Both the position numbers and the translations under genes were made by a program. A stretch of DNA of 64,000 nucleotides from positions 12,400,001-12,464,000 of the forward strand of contig CM082585.2 in NCBI GenBank assembly GCA_040954595.2, given 5' to 3'. The DNA is from Balanoglossus misakiensis. Taxonomy: Eukaryota > Hemichordata. Below the pieces are notes generated by a model. The model saw only the letters and a program-made list of their open reading frames with translations. It did no database searches and had not been told where the DNA came from. Of the stretch, positions 12,305-24,900 are shown in pieces. How positions within the stretch are numbered: position 1 is the first letter of the stretch; each line of letters starts with the position of its first letter.

Positions 12305-13193
12305 TTTAAACCGAGTCACATATTGCACTCTCTCGATCGCTCGATTTCTTCTTCCGGCTGCACTGCCTGTCTTCTATTTACATCTCGTATGTTCTCGCGC
12401 GATTTCATAGTCTTTGCTCCAATTAGGTATTGTCGCTGAAACCGAGAGCTTGTTATTTGATAGATATATATTAAATTATTCTTATAGGTGGATCTGTGTT
12501 TTTACACTCCAAGACATCGTACGAAGCTCGTTTACTTATACTTAAATCATCATCACCCGACTTTGCATTACCACTCCCCGTTTGGTGTTTGTTTGTTGGT
12601 TTGTTGGCCGATGTTGACATCACACCTGTAGTGTCGTCTGCGTCTTGTCGCGAAGACATCACATCTACATGACGCGATCACTATGGTAAGTTAAGTTCTG
12701 ATCGAAATGTATTTTGTAACTGTCACATTGTTGGTGGTCTTCGTCAGTTGATACGGTTCTTGTCAGAAGTTTTAACTTGGTCATAAGCTCCGCGGTTATG
12801 TGAATACGTGGCGGAATATTCTGATTTCATGTCGGATTTGTCGTCTGCCTTGCCTGTAGCTGTACACTGTAATTTACATCGGGTGTATATTGCCAAACGG
12901 GTGGCAATAGATCTGTCTCGGCCAATTTGCACGGTGTCCGCACCAAAACGATTGCTTAACCGAGATCGGAGACGGTGATGGGGTTATGTTTGTATTGTGG
13001 GCGGACGTGAAACTTTGATTTGAAACTGCGACCCGTGAGTTGAAAGCTACGACTCGTTGCTTTAGTTACTCACTGTGGGCGATCTTTGAAACTGCAGCCT
13101 TGAAACTCGAACTAACTTGGTATTGCAATTTAATTGAAAGGCGTATGAAGCAGAGCAAAAGTGGGGAGGTGTTGGGCAGTAACAATTAACAAG

Positions 13194-13242
<49 letters not shown>

Positions 13243-13611
13243 CAGTTACCAATGAATTGTCTGTTGTGTGTTTGTATAATTAAAATTTGTTTTAAAGACC
13301 AAGTCCATGGAGACTTAAATAAGCAGTACTATGTATAAGAGACATAGCCCATCACTGCATTGGCATGGCCTGTATTGCTATTCAAATGAGTTCGCCATTT
13401 CAAATGTTTATTGAATGATAACTTCTACAGCTGACTCTCTGGCAAAATGTTCATCGTAGCAACAGCTGGCATCCTTTCAAATCCAGCTTTAGCAAGTAGT
13501 TCAGATTGGTCTGAAAATTATCTGATTTTTTATATTTACTGCCCGCTATAAAACAACCAGTGTTGTTATTTTTTCAGAAATATGTAGCCAAAGAAGATCA
13601 GTATCACTCAG
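12305..13611. promoter_or_regulatory. Intergenic region between divergent UPF3 and TMCO3
   Basis: 1.3 kb between start codons. CpG-containing sequence occupies about 12330-13050. A plausible non-coding first exon of TMCO3 ends near 12685, where ATG is followed by GTAAGT. A (GAT)n microsatellite lies at 13194-13240. The TMCO3 leader exon begins at 13578 after a TTTTTTCAG acceptor. Open frames on the minus strand here are unrecognised. Confidence 0.4.
13194..13240. repeat. (GAT)n microsatellite
   Basis: Uninterrupted GAT trinucleotide units upstream of TMCO3 exon 2. Confidence 0.9.
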
Positions 13612-16600
13612 ATGATAGATCTACCTAGCAAATATGTTGTTTCTTCATCAATGAAAATGGGACACTTAACAATGGTACAGTTGTATGGAATTATTGCGGT
13701 TGCGTTGATGGCTGCTGCATCATGTGCTGGTAACATGGATGTTGCCAACCAAGCTGTTAAATTACATCGTGGCAGATCTGGAGGTGATTCCCTGGGAAGC
13801 AACAATGAGGAATTCAACAAATGGTTGCCGCAATCATGTAGGAACCTAGAAACTCTGCTGATAGGAAAACGCACAGTCATCAAGAAATTGGACAGGGCTA
13901 TACGTGAAATCAGTGTCAATCCTAAACTCTCAAATCAAGAGAAAGTTTTCCAAATTCACATATTTCAGATTTTTCAGAAAGAACTGAATGAAACAGAAGT
14001 CAATATTTACCAGTCAATTAATAGTTTGAAGAGAGCTTTGAAAGGTGACTACCGCGATATCATTAATATGAAAGAGAGCACTCGACAGAGACTGGAAGCA
14101 CTTCGTGAAGCTACGATGAAAGAAGAAGAGGAATATAATGATCTGTTGAATGCAGAGAAACATCAAATAGAATATTTGGAGCATTTACGACATCTGAATT
14201 CTAGTGGTGTTAACAGAACCAAAGTAGAAGCCATTCTGGATAATGTCCTGGATGAAGTGGCACAGGCAGCTGATATCCTGGAAAATCAACTTGTGGAAAA
14301 TATATTTGATGAGTCTAGGCGGGTAAGCCAATTTTATATGTGGTACCAGTATAGTGACTTGTAAAGTTTAATGACATTTGCTTTAAAACCTAAAAGGACT
14401 TGTCTAAAACCTGTAAAATATAGTGCAATATTGATATCATTTGTATTGATTTACACAGTCCAAGGGTGCTGCTATTGAAGCTGTTCTTCGAATGGATGAA
14501 GACAAGATATCTGGAAATAACCGGTCAAGAAGAATTTCTGATGAAGCAAACCAAGGAATGAGTGTTTTGATTGATGCAAGTAATAATCAATATGTACTTA
14601 CCAAACCTAAAGATACAACCATGCCCCATGAAGATCATCATTTTATACAAGTGAGTATCTGTGTAGCTTTCTGGTCACTTCAGAGTGACCATAAAGCTAT
14701 GCAATGTTTGAGTGATGGGTATTGTATCATAAGGTGTACACAGTGATTAAGATATGCATTTCTTGGATGTGCATTAAAATAGTTGTCCATGTTTTGAAAA
14801 ACTAAACAGAGCATGTATTTCAGGAGCCACATATTCAAAGAAGATAATACATCTGCAAGAATCACAGTTGGTGTATTTCATACCATCTGACATTTCCAAA
14901 GGAGCATTATTGCACCAATTCACTATAAATAACATGCCCATTTGGACATCCATATGTTTTTAATTTCCCATTATAACTGTCTGGTATGACAGGTGGTAAC
15001 AGATGAGAAAACAAAAAATCCATATTTCCGAAATTTATTATCTAGTAATCGTTTTCATGCACATGGACATCAATCACATTACATTCAGATCGACAGTAGC
15101 AAAGATCAAACTAACACGGAGAAACAAAATGATGTTTATTTTGTAGTTTTTCCCCCCAAATAATCATTACCGGTTCATTATTAAATCATATACTGTTGAG
15201 TTCAACATGGTGTTTTATGTGTTAAACATACAAGAGTCATTTCACGTATTTGTATGACGTGTAACCTTTGACCATGTAAATATAACATAACATAGCTAAT
15301 AATGTCAGCCCATCCTGAACAAGCTGTCACGTGTACGTGCAATGAATGTGCGTATCACTCACAAAATAAATCCTTATATACTGTCAACAGCTGTAACCAC
15401 ACATTCAGCCATGCGTACATCTCATGTAATGCCAAAAATATTCTAATCAAATTTTTAGTCTATATTGTTTTCCAATTCCTTGATTTTCATGTTTTTCTCC
15501 TTTGTGACAGCCAAATCAAAAAGCCAACTGAACTATATATTGCATGAGTTTGTTTACAATTAAATGAAAGTGGTTTTGTTGATATTTGATGTGTTATACT
15601 GTATCTTGTTACTGTCTTATACAGCATCAACGCTATTATTATAATAAAAGACTTGATTAACAAAGAATGGTATTGTAAAATATTTGACCTTTGCTATTTC
15701 TGGTTCACATCTACTGTGTATGTCTCCAACGGTGTTAAGGATCTCATGTTTAGGGCACATTTTGGCCCATGGAGTTTTATGGCATATCCTGTTTCAATGT
15801 TTGGACTCATAATCCTTAACAGTGATATCAAGGTCATGCAAGGATGATTCTTAAATTACCCAGTATTAATGTCAAAATATTAGAGGGGTTGATTCTCAGA
15901 TGAGGTCGTGCAAAAGGATTTTTGAGTGAGTGTCTTATATACTGTAACTCATACTTCTGACTTCTATCATGGCATTATATTGAGTTACATATAGCGGATA
16001 TACATTATACATAGAATACAAATAATACTTCAGTTACTCAGTGTGATTTTCAAAATAAGTTCCCCAAAATCACTGATCTTTTATAAATAACTAAATGTTG
16101 GTCCTTTGTTTCTTATAAAGGATATAATCTTAATGGTGGTACTTGCTTTTCTGTGTGGTTGGTTGTGTCATTCGGTGGAACTACCATCTATGTTTGGTTA
16201 TATCATGGCTGGGGTCATACTTGGATCATCTGGTTTTAACATCATCAAGGTAAGACTATTTTATGTGTAAGTGCATTCAAGACAAGTAATCCCTACATAG
16301 CACCTGAAGCTGTATGTAGTATTGCAGTTATAAGTTTTGTACGATAGTGTTTTATTTTGTGTTGTATTATGGCCAAGTTTTTGACTCTTGAATTGTTTTA
16401 GGCTCAAGTTCAAGTGGAAACTTTGGGAGAATTTGGAGTCTTCTTCATTCTCTTTATGGTTGGTTTGGAATTTTCACCAGAGAGAATAAGAAAGGTAAGT
16501 AATTTCAAGTTTATTCAACATGATATCTAGAATGGTGGCAATGTGTTTTTACATCAATAGACTTTACTGGCACTTGTCTCTTATTCAAATATTACCCTAA

Positions 16601-19600
16601 TGACCCCATGTCAAGTTGAAAGATTTAATCATCTTTCTTCCTCTTATCCAGGTTTGGAGGGTTGCTGTATTTGGCAGTGGAGCCATGACAATATTGATGA
16701 TGTTGTTTGGTTTGATGTGGGGATATGCATTACATATCATGCCGAGTCAGAGTGTCTTTGTAGCAGCTTGTCTGTCTCTGTCAAGTACGCCACTTGTTGT
16801 TAAGTTTCTCGGCAACCAGGAGAAGGATTCTGGTGAGTACATGAACCTGAAATTGAAATATTCCTTTTCACTTCATTTCATAGTCCTCTCTTTTAATGAA
16901 ATGGTTTATGCTGCTATCAAATTATTGAAGGAGACCTCTTCAAAATATGTTGTAACTTGCATCAGGTTCCATACAACTGACTGTTCCTTTTTAGAGTTCT
17001 CTAAAACTAACCAGTGCATCATTTTGGTGGGCATCTGAAATCATGGTGAAATTTTTACAACTTGTCTGTTACATTTAGATATCACCCTTTAAACTGGTGT
17101 GTCATTTTGGGTTAGTTCTTCTCTGCAACTATGTCATGGACATCTTGACTCTATTTTCTTTCACTCACATGATAGGTTTCTATGATAGACAGAGTCCCCG
17201 TGATAGGAGTGACTCTGACATCTTAAGGAGAGGCTCTCTAATAGGTAAAATCAACTCAAAACGCTACAGTTTGTATGTCTTTCTGTTTTACAGTAACTAT
17301 TCCCTCATCATGACTATGTACCATATTGAATTATTATCTGGGAACTCTAGCTAATAATGTTCACTGTTATTCATGCATGCTTTAGTGTTCTCATCATACA
17401 ATGTACCATATTTCCTAAAAGATCCTGATCATTTACAGTTATACAATAAAGAGGGTTTGCTGGTTTCCAAGCAATGACATCATTAAATTTGGACGCTGCC
17501 CCAGCATTTCACCATTTCAAAGGTTAATGATTCAAAAATGCATGGTTACCTTTTAGTACTGTCAGCTCAGGGGATGGCAATAGTTGATAGCTAAGCAGCT
17601 ATGCAGTTATCAATACTAAAGGGGAAAGTAATTAAAAATATAATGTTTATAATATTGAAGGTAAGGTAAGGTAACATAAGATGAGATAAACAAATTATTA
17701 AATTCTGCAAAGGGCAATTTATTATAAAGACATTGTACAGTATGGCATATAAAAATGAAAAACAAGGTAAGCTCATAAAATGAATCTTCTTGTAAATGAT
17801 AAGATTGTGGGTACATAACAATTAAACATGTTGTTATTTTATTACCAGGTCAAGGTGAAGGCGAATACAGTACAACATTGCTTGGTATTCTGGTGGTTCA
17901 AGATATCCAGCTTGGTCTACTAATTGCTATTCTACCAGCAATGGCTGGATCACCAATTCCAACACCAGGTCCTCATACTGGAACAACAATCATGGATATC
18001 ATCCGCACTGTCTGGTTACTTATCAAGCTTGCCACTGGTAAGATATTCTCCTTACAGAAGTATTTATTTCTTCTTTGATGATCAAGTATTTTCAGTACTC
18101 CGTTACATGTACAAGTTTACAATTTCATTCTGATAAATTATCTAATTTTTCCCTCTGTTTTCTTGAAGCCATGGCTTTTGTTCTAGCTCTTAGTGTGGCT
18201 ACCAGTAAGTATGTGGTACCTCCATTTTACCACAAACTACGCCAACATGGCAGCCGTGAAATGATGGTGTTGGGGTCTGTGTCCTTAGCTTTTATTATGC
18301 TTATGGTAAGTAACAGTCAAATTGTTGAAGTCATTTTCAGATTGGCTCCCTATCAGATGAAGGCTAGAAGGACTTGTACATTTGATTCTGTGCAGGATTT
18401 TAAAAGTTGTCATTGTTTGACTTGAAATCTGTAGGTAACTGATTTGCTGGGCATATCCATGGAATTGGGATGTTTTCTGGCTGGTGTAATTATCAGTTCT
18501 CAATCACACAGTAACATGGCTGAAGAGGTTTCCATCTTAACTGAACCCATCAGGGATTTTTTTGCCTGTCTCTTCTTTGCATCGATTGGTAAGTTATTTG
18601 CCAGATCATCAGAAAATTGTGAAGGTCAGTGTGTTGACTTGCTTTCTGGTAAATGTCCAACCGATAATTCAGTGTTTACTTTATACACAGTGAATACAAG
18701 TACACATATGATCTGTTCTATGAATATACAGTGTGTCCTTATGCAAGCAACATATTACAACTTTCTATCAGATATTTACAGGGTCTTTAGAATCAAAAAC
18801 TTCTGCGTTGTTACATCATTTATTATGCCATATTGCCCTGTAGAGGGCGCACTATATCAGGATTATGCATTTGGGGCACATTTGATGACATTTTGGGGAC
18901 AGATGTATATAGAAGCTGTTTACTTACTGATAGCACTATCAGACCATTATCTTATGTGACTTTTGATAAGCCTTTAGACAGCAACATCCACTATGACCTG
19001 TCAGTGACCCCAGGGACATGCCACAGATCACAGCATACACATTACACGTCAAGTTGATCATCATGTCATCATTAGCATACTTCTTACTTACATAATATAT
19101 GTGATTGTCTGCTGCTCAAATCAGTTGAGAATTACACTGTGCTTTGTTTCATGACTGATTAAAACATGTCACATTCAGAATTTTCTGTAGTTGCAATCCT
19201 AAATTAGTAGTCCGCTATTACATGTATGTGTACAGCACGTGTCTTTACTAATCAGAAGTCCAATTCTGATATTTGCATTTTGTCTCTTTTTCTAGGTCTG
19301 CATGTGTTTCCTACGTTTGTAGCCTATGAATTTACAGTGCTGTTGACCTTGACCTTTGTTGTGGTACTTGTCAAGGTAAGATGAAGGTCACCAAACTTGA
19401 TGAAATTTGCTTAACCCAATTACAACCACTAATAAAGCTGATATCCTGAAGTTAACATGCATTTTGTATATTTTTTTCACACAAAGAAACAAACACATAA
19501 TCTTCTTTCACTTCTCTAAACTCATATAATATTTGATTTTCAGTTTGTAACCGGTGTATTAGTCTTAGGTGTGTTGTTACCAGCCAGCAACAACCATACA

Positions 19601-19981
19601 AAATGGATAGTAGCCTCTGGTTTGGCACAAGTCAGTGAGTTCTCATTTGTCTTAGGCAGTAGAGCTAGACGGCTTGGTATGCTCTCCCGGGAGGTGAGTC
19701 TTAATCTCATTCAACCAGTTTTTTGTTTTGTTTTTTGCTTTGATAATTGCGCTGTATGAATCAGCAAAGGTTGCATCTGAGACTGAGACTTGTGTGTTTG
19801 TTTACAATGCAAATTATTCCTTCTAATCATGTTTCTCTTTCATTCGTAATTTTTGTGACAGGTCTATCTACTCATTTTAAGCATAACAACTCTGAGTCTT
19901 CTTCTGGCCCCTGTCCTGTGGAAGATATCACTATGGCGATGTGCACGCAGAAAACCACATAGACCAGTTCTTGCAAGATGA
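13612..19981 (+). CDS. TMCO3: TMCO3, coiled-coil plus Na+(K+)/H+ antiporter membrane protein
   Basis: Twelve exons: 13612-14322, 14459-14650, 16121-16249, 16402-16494, 16652-16832, 17176-17244, 17849-18037, 18169-18305, 18435-18588, 19296-19375, 19544-19693 and 19862-19981. They encode 734 residues (human about 677). A hydrophobic signal segment ([20 protein letters not shown]) precedes a lumenal coiled coil with [19 protein letters not shown] and [15 protein letters not shown]. The CPA2 (KefB-like) transporter follows: [99 protein letters not shown] and [20 protein letters not shown]. The family is assigned to monovalent cation/proton exchange in secretory membranes. ATG 13612 is the first in-frame ATG after an in-frame TAG, but 13651 or 13672 would give a tighter signal peptide. 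Exon 6 (69 nt) may be a cassette. Confidence 0.94.
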
Positions 19982-21934
19982 CCAAACCGAAAACAGAAGA
20001 TGGTTTCCGTGGCAATAATCTGTACATCTATTTACATGGTCTTTCTGAAGACAGTATGGCATGGCTTAGAATTTCAGCTTGGATTTTTTTTCTGTGGCAC
20101 TTTTTCTGAAACGTAGAATGTGTGATCTGCATAGTACATCATGTATTCTGCAATATTACTGGTCATGAATCGCTGAATTTTTAATTGTACTTGTACAGCA
20201 TTTTTTGGGGGTCATTTATGGATCGATCATTCTGTATCTAATTAAGATACTCATTTTGTAATTCATAGATTGTGTTCTGTTCAATTGTATTTTGTAGGCC
20301 TCCATCAGTCCAGGTTCCTGCTTGGGTAGATGGTGTTAAAATTGATAGGCTCCAGTTAATAATTTTCTTCAAAAGAGCTTTTGTACGAACTTGGCACAGT
20401 GATATGCCATGATATATATTTGCATGTACATAAATAGTGAATACTGGTAATATATATTATACAAATTGTTTTGCTCTGGCAGTGTTTTACAGTGAAATGA
20501 AACTGTGCTTTGAGCAATAGCTGCTATACTATTGTGCAATATAGTTTGTTGTCCGTGAAGTATTTTGTCTTCGTAGAAGGTGGGAACGCTATCGGTTTCC
20601 ATAATCATTATGACTATTTTGCATGTCATTGCAGTATATGTTCATGATGTTTTATACCAGATTTACTACCCACCCCAAATCCTTCCAAATAATTTGCATT
20701 CATTGTAAATAAATTATTGTATTGATTGTAGAGTCAAACTATATATGAGAAATGCATGCTGGTGTCTTTTGTAGTGGAATCCACAATGTTTTAGCAATAT
20801 ACTTCATTTAAAACACAGCACCAGGGTGGATTTCTAACCAGACTGTATTTGTTTTAATGTGGATGGTCTCTATAGCACCAGGTTGTAACTATGACAACAA
20901 ACTGCATCTGCTTAATGGACTGTAACTAGCATCGCAGTGGTCTTGCTTGGCAGAGACTGTACCAATTGTAACAAACCAGAAATATTAATCAGTTAATTCC
21001 TGCTACATAACTATACCAGCAATTCTTTAACTTTTGTGTCCAACACACAAAGTTTCCATTTTAATATTCCATGTCTATTTAGTGTCAAATCCAATTTGTA
21101 GTAATGTAAACATGAAGTGCAAGGGATTGAGAGTATGTACAGATCTGTTTGAATTAAAGTCCATCCTCCAACTTCATATTTCATGGCTACTTTGTTTCTT
21201 CACAATGTCATTGAGCCAGGCAATGTGCTCTCTTGAGGACATAATCTAGTTATCTCCAATAAATATGACATGAACGGATATGTGTACTTATTGAGATATA
21301 AATTTACAAATAGATCCAGACTGGTTATGATTGAAAAACTATATCACTCATCAAAAAATCTGTCTGTGAAAAAAGTTGGCAAGAAAACAAATCCGCCCAA
21401 TTTTGGAGTTTGCAAAAACATTCAGTGGCAAAAATAAATCTTTCAGACCCCCTCCCACGAATATCAAATGGTCCACCCCTGAAGAGATGAACACACAGGA
21501 ATAATAGATCTGTGCCTAAATTATATCTCTTTTTCAATAGCACGCAAAAATCCGCCACATATTTCTATGCAGTATCACCTCCCCACTTTTTCCAAAACCG
21601 GGCAATTGCACTTTCGCGCAATATTCGTAATGCTCTCGGGATGGGCTTCACGTTGATACTAGTATACGAGGTCGACGTAATATTTCCCACAATCCCCGTA
21701 GCTAGCTGACACATGACTGACGCCATCTTGGGTTTTGAACAAGGAACCCATATAGTTATACGAACCACCGGTGTTGCGAAAATTGCTGGGGAAAGTTATA
21801 TTTTGGTCGTCAGTGGTCTTAAAGCTGATACCAAATAACAGATATATAAACATGGAAGTTATTATGTACGACTTTGACTTCGTAAGGTGGGTATCTGTAT
21901 TGATTTTACAACGGTAAAAAGTCTTGTTTCGAAG
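19982..21934. other. TMCO3 3' UTR and TSC22 upstream region
   Basis: A likely TMCO3 3' UTR runs to AATAAA at 20708-20713. A+T-rich intergenic sequence follows, then a CpG-containing stretch at about 21590-21930 that is probably the promoter and 5' leader of the TSC22 long form. A short upstream open frame starts at ATG 21852. No other gene was recognised. Confidence 0.45.
20708..20713 (+). terminator. TMCO3 polyadenylation signal AATAAA
   Basis: Canonical hexamer about 730 bp after the stop codon. Confidence 0.45.
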
Positions 21935-24900
21935 ATGGCTGATAGTAGCCAACAGGAAGAAGCCAATATGGCGGATAACAAATCTGTGTACGTTGACATT
22001 GTCGATGAAAACGCTGCACTTTTCTTGGCGAACACCACTGCCAGTCAGAAGAAGAAAAGCTGTTTCCAAATAACCAGTGTGAAGGTGTCGGAAAACACAA
22101 ACAATGACGACAACGAAAGCATCGATGATCTTGACGAAAGCCACGCTGAGGATGTGTCGTCTGACGTGCTAGACATATCCAAAACTACCGACGTGGATCA
22201 ATCAGAGGATAATCTATATATACCGGTAACGCAGGAACTTAATACTAATTATGAGAATATCAACCAGAATTCTCATAGTAGTAATGGTCATGGAAATGGT
22301 CCATCCAGATTTAGAGTTGTTAAAGTTGAAACCATAGAACCCATCAAGAGAGGCAGGTGGACATGTACTGATTATCTAGACCCTGTTGAAAAAGAACAAA
22401 TTAATGTACAGCCTGATAGAACGGTGGAGAAAGAACCAACGGGTTCAGGAAATTCCAGTGCAGCTAGTTCCGTGCATTACGTACCAGGTCAAGATTCTTC
22501 TGTTGAAAACCCACTGAATGTTACAGAGCAGCAACACCAGTCTGCTGCAGCACAAACACAGCCACAACAGAATCAAGCCCAGACACAAAATCAACCAGCT
22601 ACTCAGCCTACCCAACCACAGCAATCACAAAATGCAGTCAACAACTTTGAAAACGCTGCCAGTGCAGCTGCACCTCAGAATAATGGACAGGAATCGATAC
22701 AGTCTTCAACAACACAAACACAACCGCCTTCCAACCCAATAGACTATGGTTCACATTCAATGGTGGAACATATTCGGGATTCACTCAGTGTAGACATGTC
22801 ATCGGGAGCACCATCTACAGATGGCCAGTCCGAGGGAGAAGACAGGTATGGTAGATTTTCTAACTGTTCATATTAGAACATAAAGTAAAAGTTAAGTTTT
22901 TACAGTGCTGAGTACATTGTGTGTGGCTTACCATGATCTGTTGAGTATTCCCCAAATCAGTCCTCTGTTCCCCTACAGCTAAAAAACCCAACAGCATAAA
23001 AACAGTATCAGTGTTCAAGAACACAAGTCTTAAAACAACTCATTCATTTAACAATGGGTCTAGAAGTTGGAATTTCTTCAGTCGGAAATTTGTGTTTGCA
23101 AAGTGGCTAGTGAAATTCTTCCTGCTGTGTATGTTATGTGCTGTTCCAGTAGTATGTATTGTAGAAAATATGCACAGTTAGCAAAGATTAAGAAAGTTAT
23201 ATGCTAGGATTAGGAAGAATTCTCAGGGTGTTAGCTGATAGCTGTACTGTGGGCAATATTTTTTGCTCTTGGCAAGTCTTGCTTACAGCCAGCTATTTTC
23301 TACACTGTCTGTTGACATGCCCTTGAACTGATATCTTGTTCAGTTTTATATTTAGAAATGTTTGAATCCGTTGACCTATAAATTCAGTGGGGTTTGTCTC
23401 AGCATACTTTGTACACATTGCTCACCACAGTCAAGTTAATTCAATAACCTACAAGCAACCTTCTTATATAATAATAATTCCAAGAAATCGAAAGGGAACG
23501 GCTTTGCCTTGAGTAATTTTGCAAGGAGATTTCTGCAATTTGTCCAATAATTTGCAGGATCTCTGTAGCCACATACCTCTTTGTTGCCTTTTTCTCAAGA
23601 GAGACATTCCTGTAGTGAGAGATAACATTGTTACACAATAACCCACAGGGAATAATCAGTTTTGGATTGATCCTTTAGGGAAATTTCTGTACAAAGTAAT
23701 CTGCAGTGAGATTCCTTGATTGCTTGATTGTATGGACATTTCTCTACTGAGATGATCTTTTTCTACCTAATGCCATGATTCCATGTGGTGAATCATGGTA
23801 CTGTTTGAATCAGTGCATACAGTTAGATAATGGAATACATTTTTGCACCATTGATCGGCCGTTGTGTTAGGTAAAAGTTAATGACATAATTGCAAGCAAA
23901 AAGCAAATTGTTTAAATCTATTGGAATTTCAATGGCAAACAAAAGCTTATACTAGACTGCAAGTGATTGTGAAATGTTAGAGTTTTGCAGTGTTATACTT
24001 GGCAGATGTCATATGAAAAAATGTGCATGCCTACTTCAACAGTGTTATTAACTTGCTGATGCTTAACATTTAACTATTCCCATTGTCTTGTCTCGGTCTA
24101 TTGTATATATGTTGTGTCTGGATTCATGATGGTCTGCATTAGCATTATTAGTCAAGAAGTATCATGCAAATAATGACATCATCTTGACTTTAGGGAGGAC
24201 CAAAAATTGTGTTCACAAACAATTATTCCCAGACTCAAATATTTGTTTTGGGAAAAACACCCTTATTACCATTGCTGAAACCAGTCCTAGCCTACTAGCC
24301 AGTAAATGTAAAGGCTAGTATACCTGGACATTTTTTTGTAGACTAGAAACCAAATAACTGCAATACAGTGTCAAATGTGTGGGTAGTCATGATTAGATAG
24401 TTTGGTTGGATAAATATTTGATGTGGGTCCATCAGATTTAAACTAAAAATCACTTCACACAAGCGGCCCAACAGGTTGGCTATAAAACAGACTTTGGAGC
24501 GAGGAGGAGAGGTCAAAGGTCATATTTCCTGTGTACTTCAGCATCCATGTACATTGGGCACTATCCCTCCATTTCATGCACTGTTGACAGCTCCATCAAC
24601 TTTCTCTGTGACAAGCTTTTGACTTATTAGCATATTGCAATGCAATTATGCAGTGCCATTGAAATTCCTATTATTTTTGTTATGCCATCCCTGAGCAGGC
24701 CAGCAGCTGGTGCATCAACAACACAAATGTAATTGTTTGGCTTTTGATGCTTTCTTTGTCAATTTCATATGGGAGTGCATTAATAGGGTGATATTTATAG
24801 AAACTAGAAATTAGATGTTTGGCAAGCTGGTTTCTAAAACCTGGAAACGGAAATCACACATACTTCCTGGGTAAATGAAATAAAATTATTGCCGTAAAGG

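Noticed and set aside
12471-12932. Minus-strand open frames upstream of UPF3.
   Set aside because: UPF3 already has a well-supported start at 12304, and these frames match no family and lie in the probable divergent promoter.
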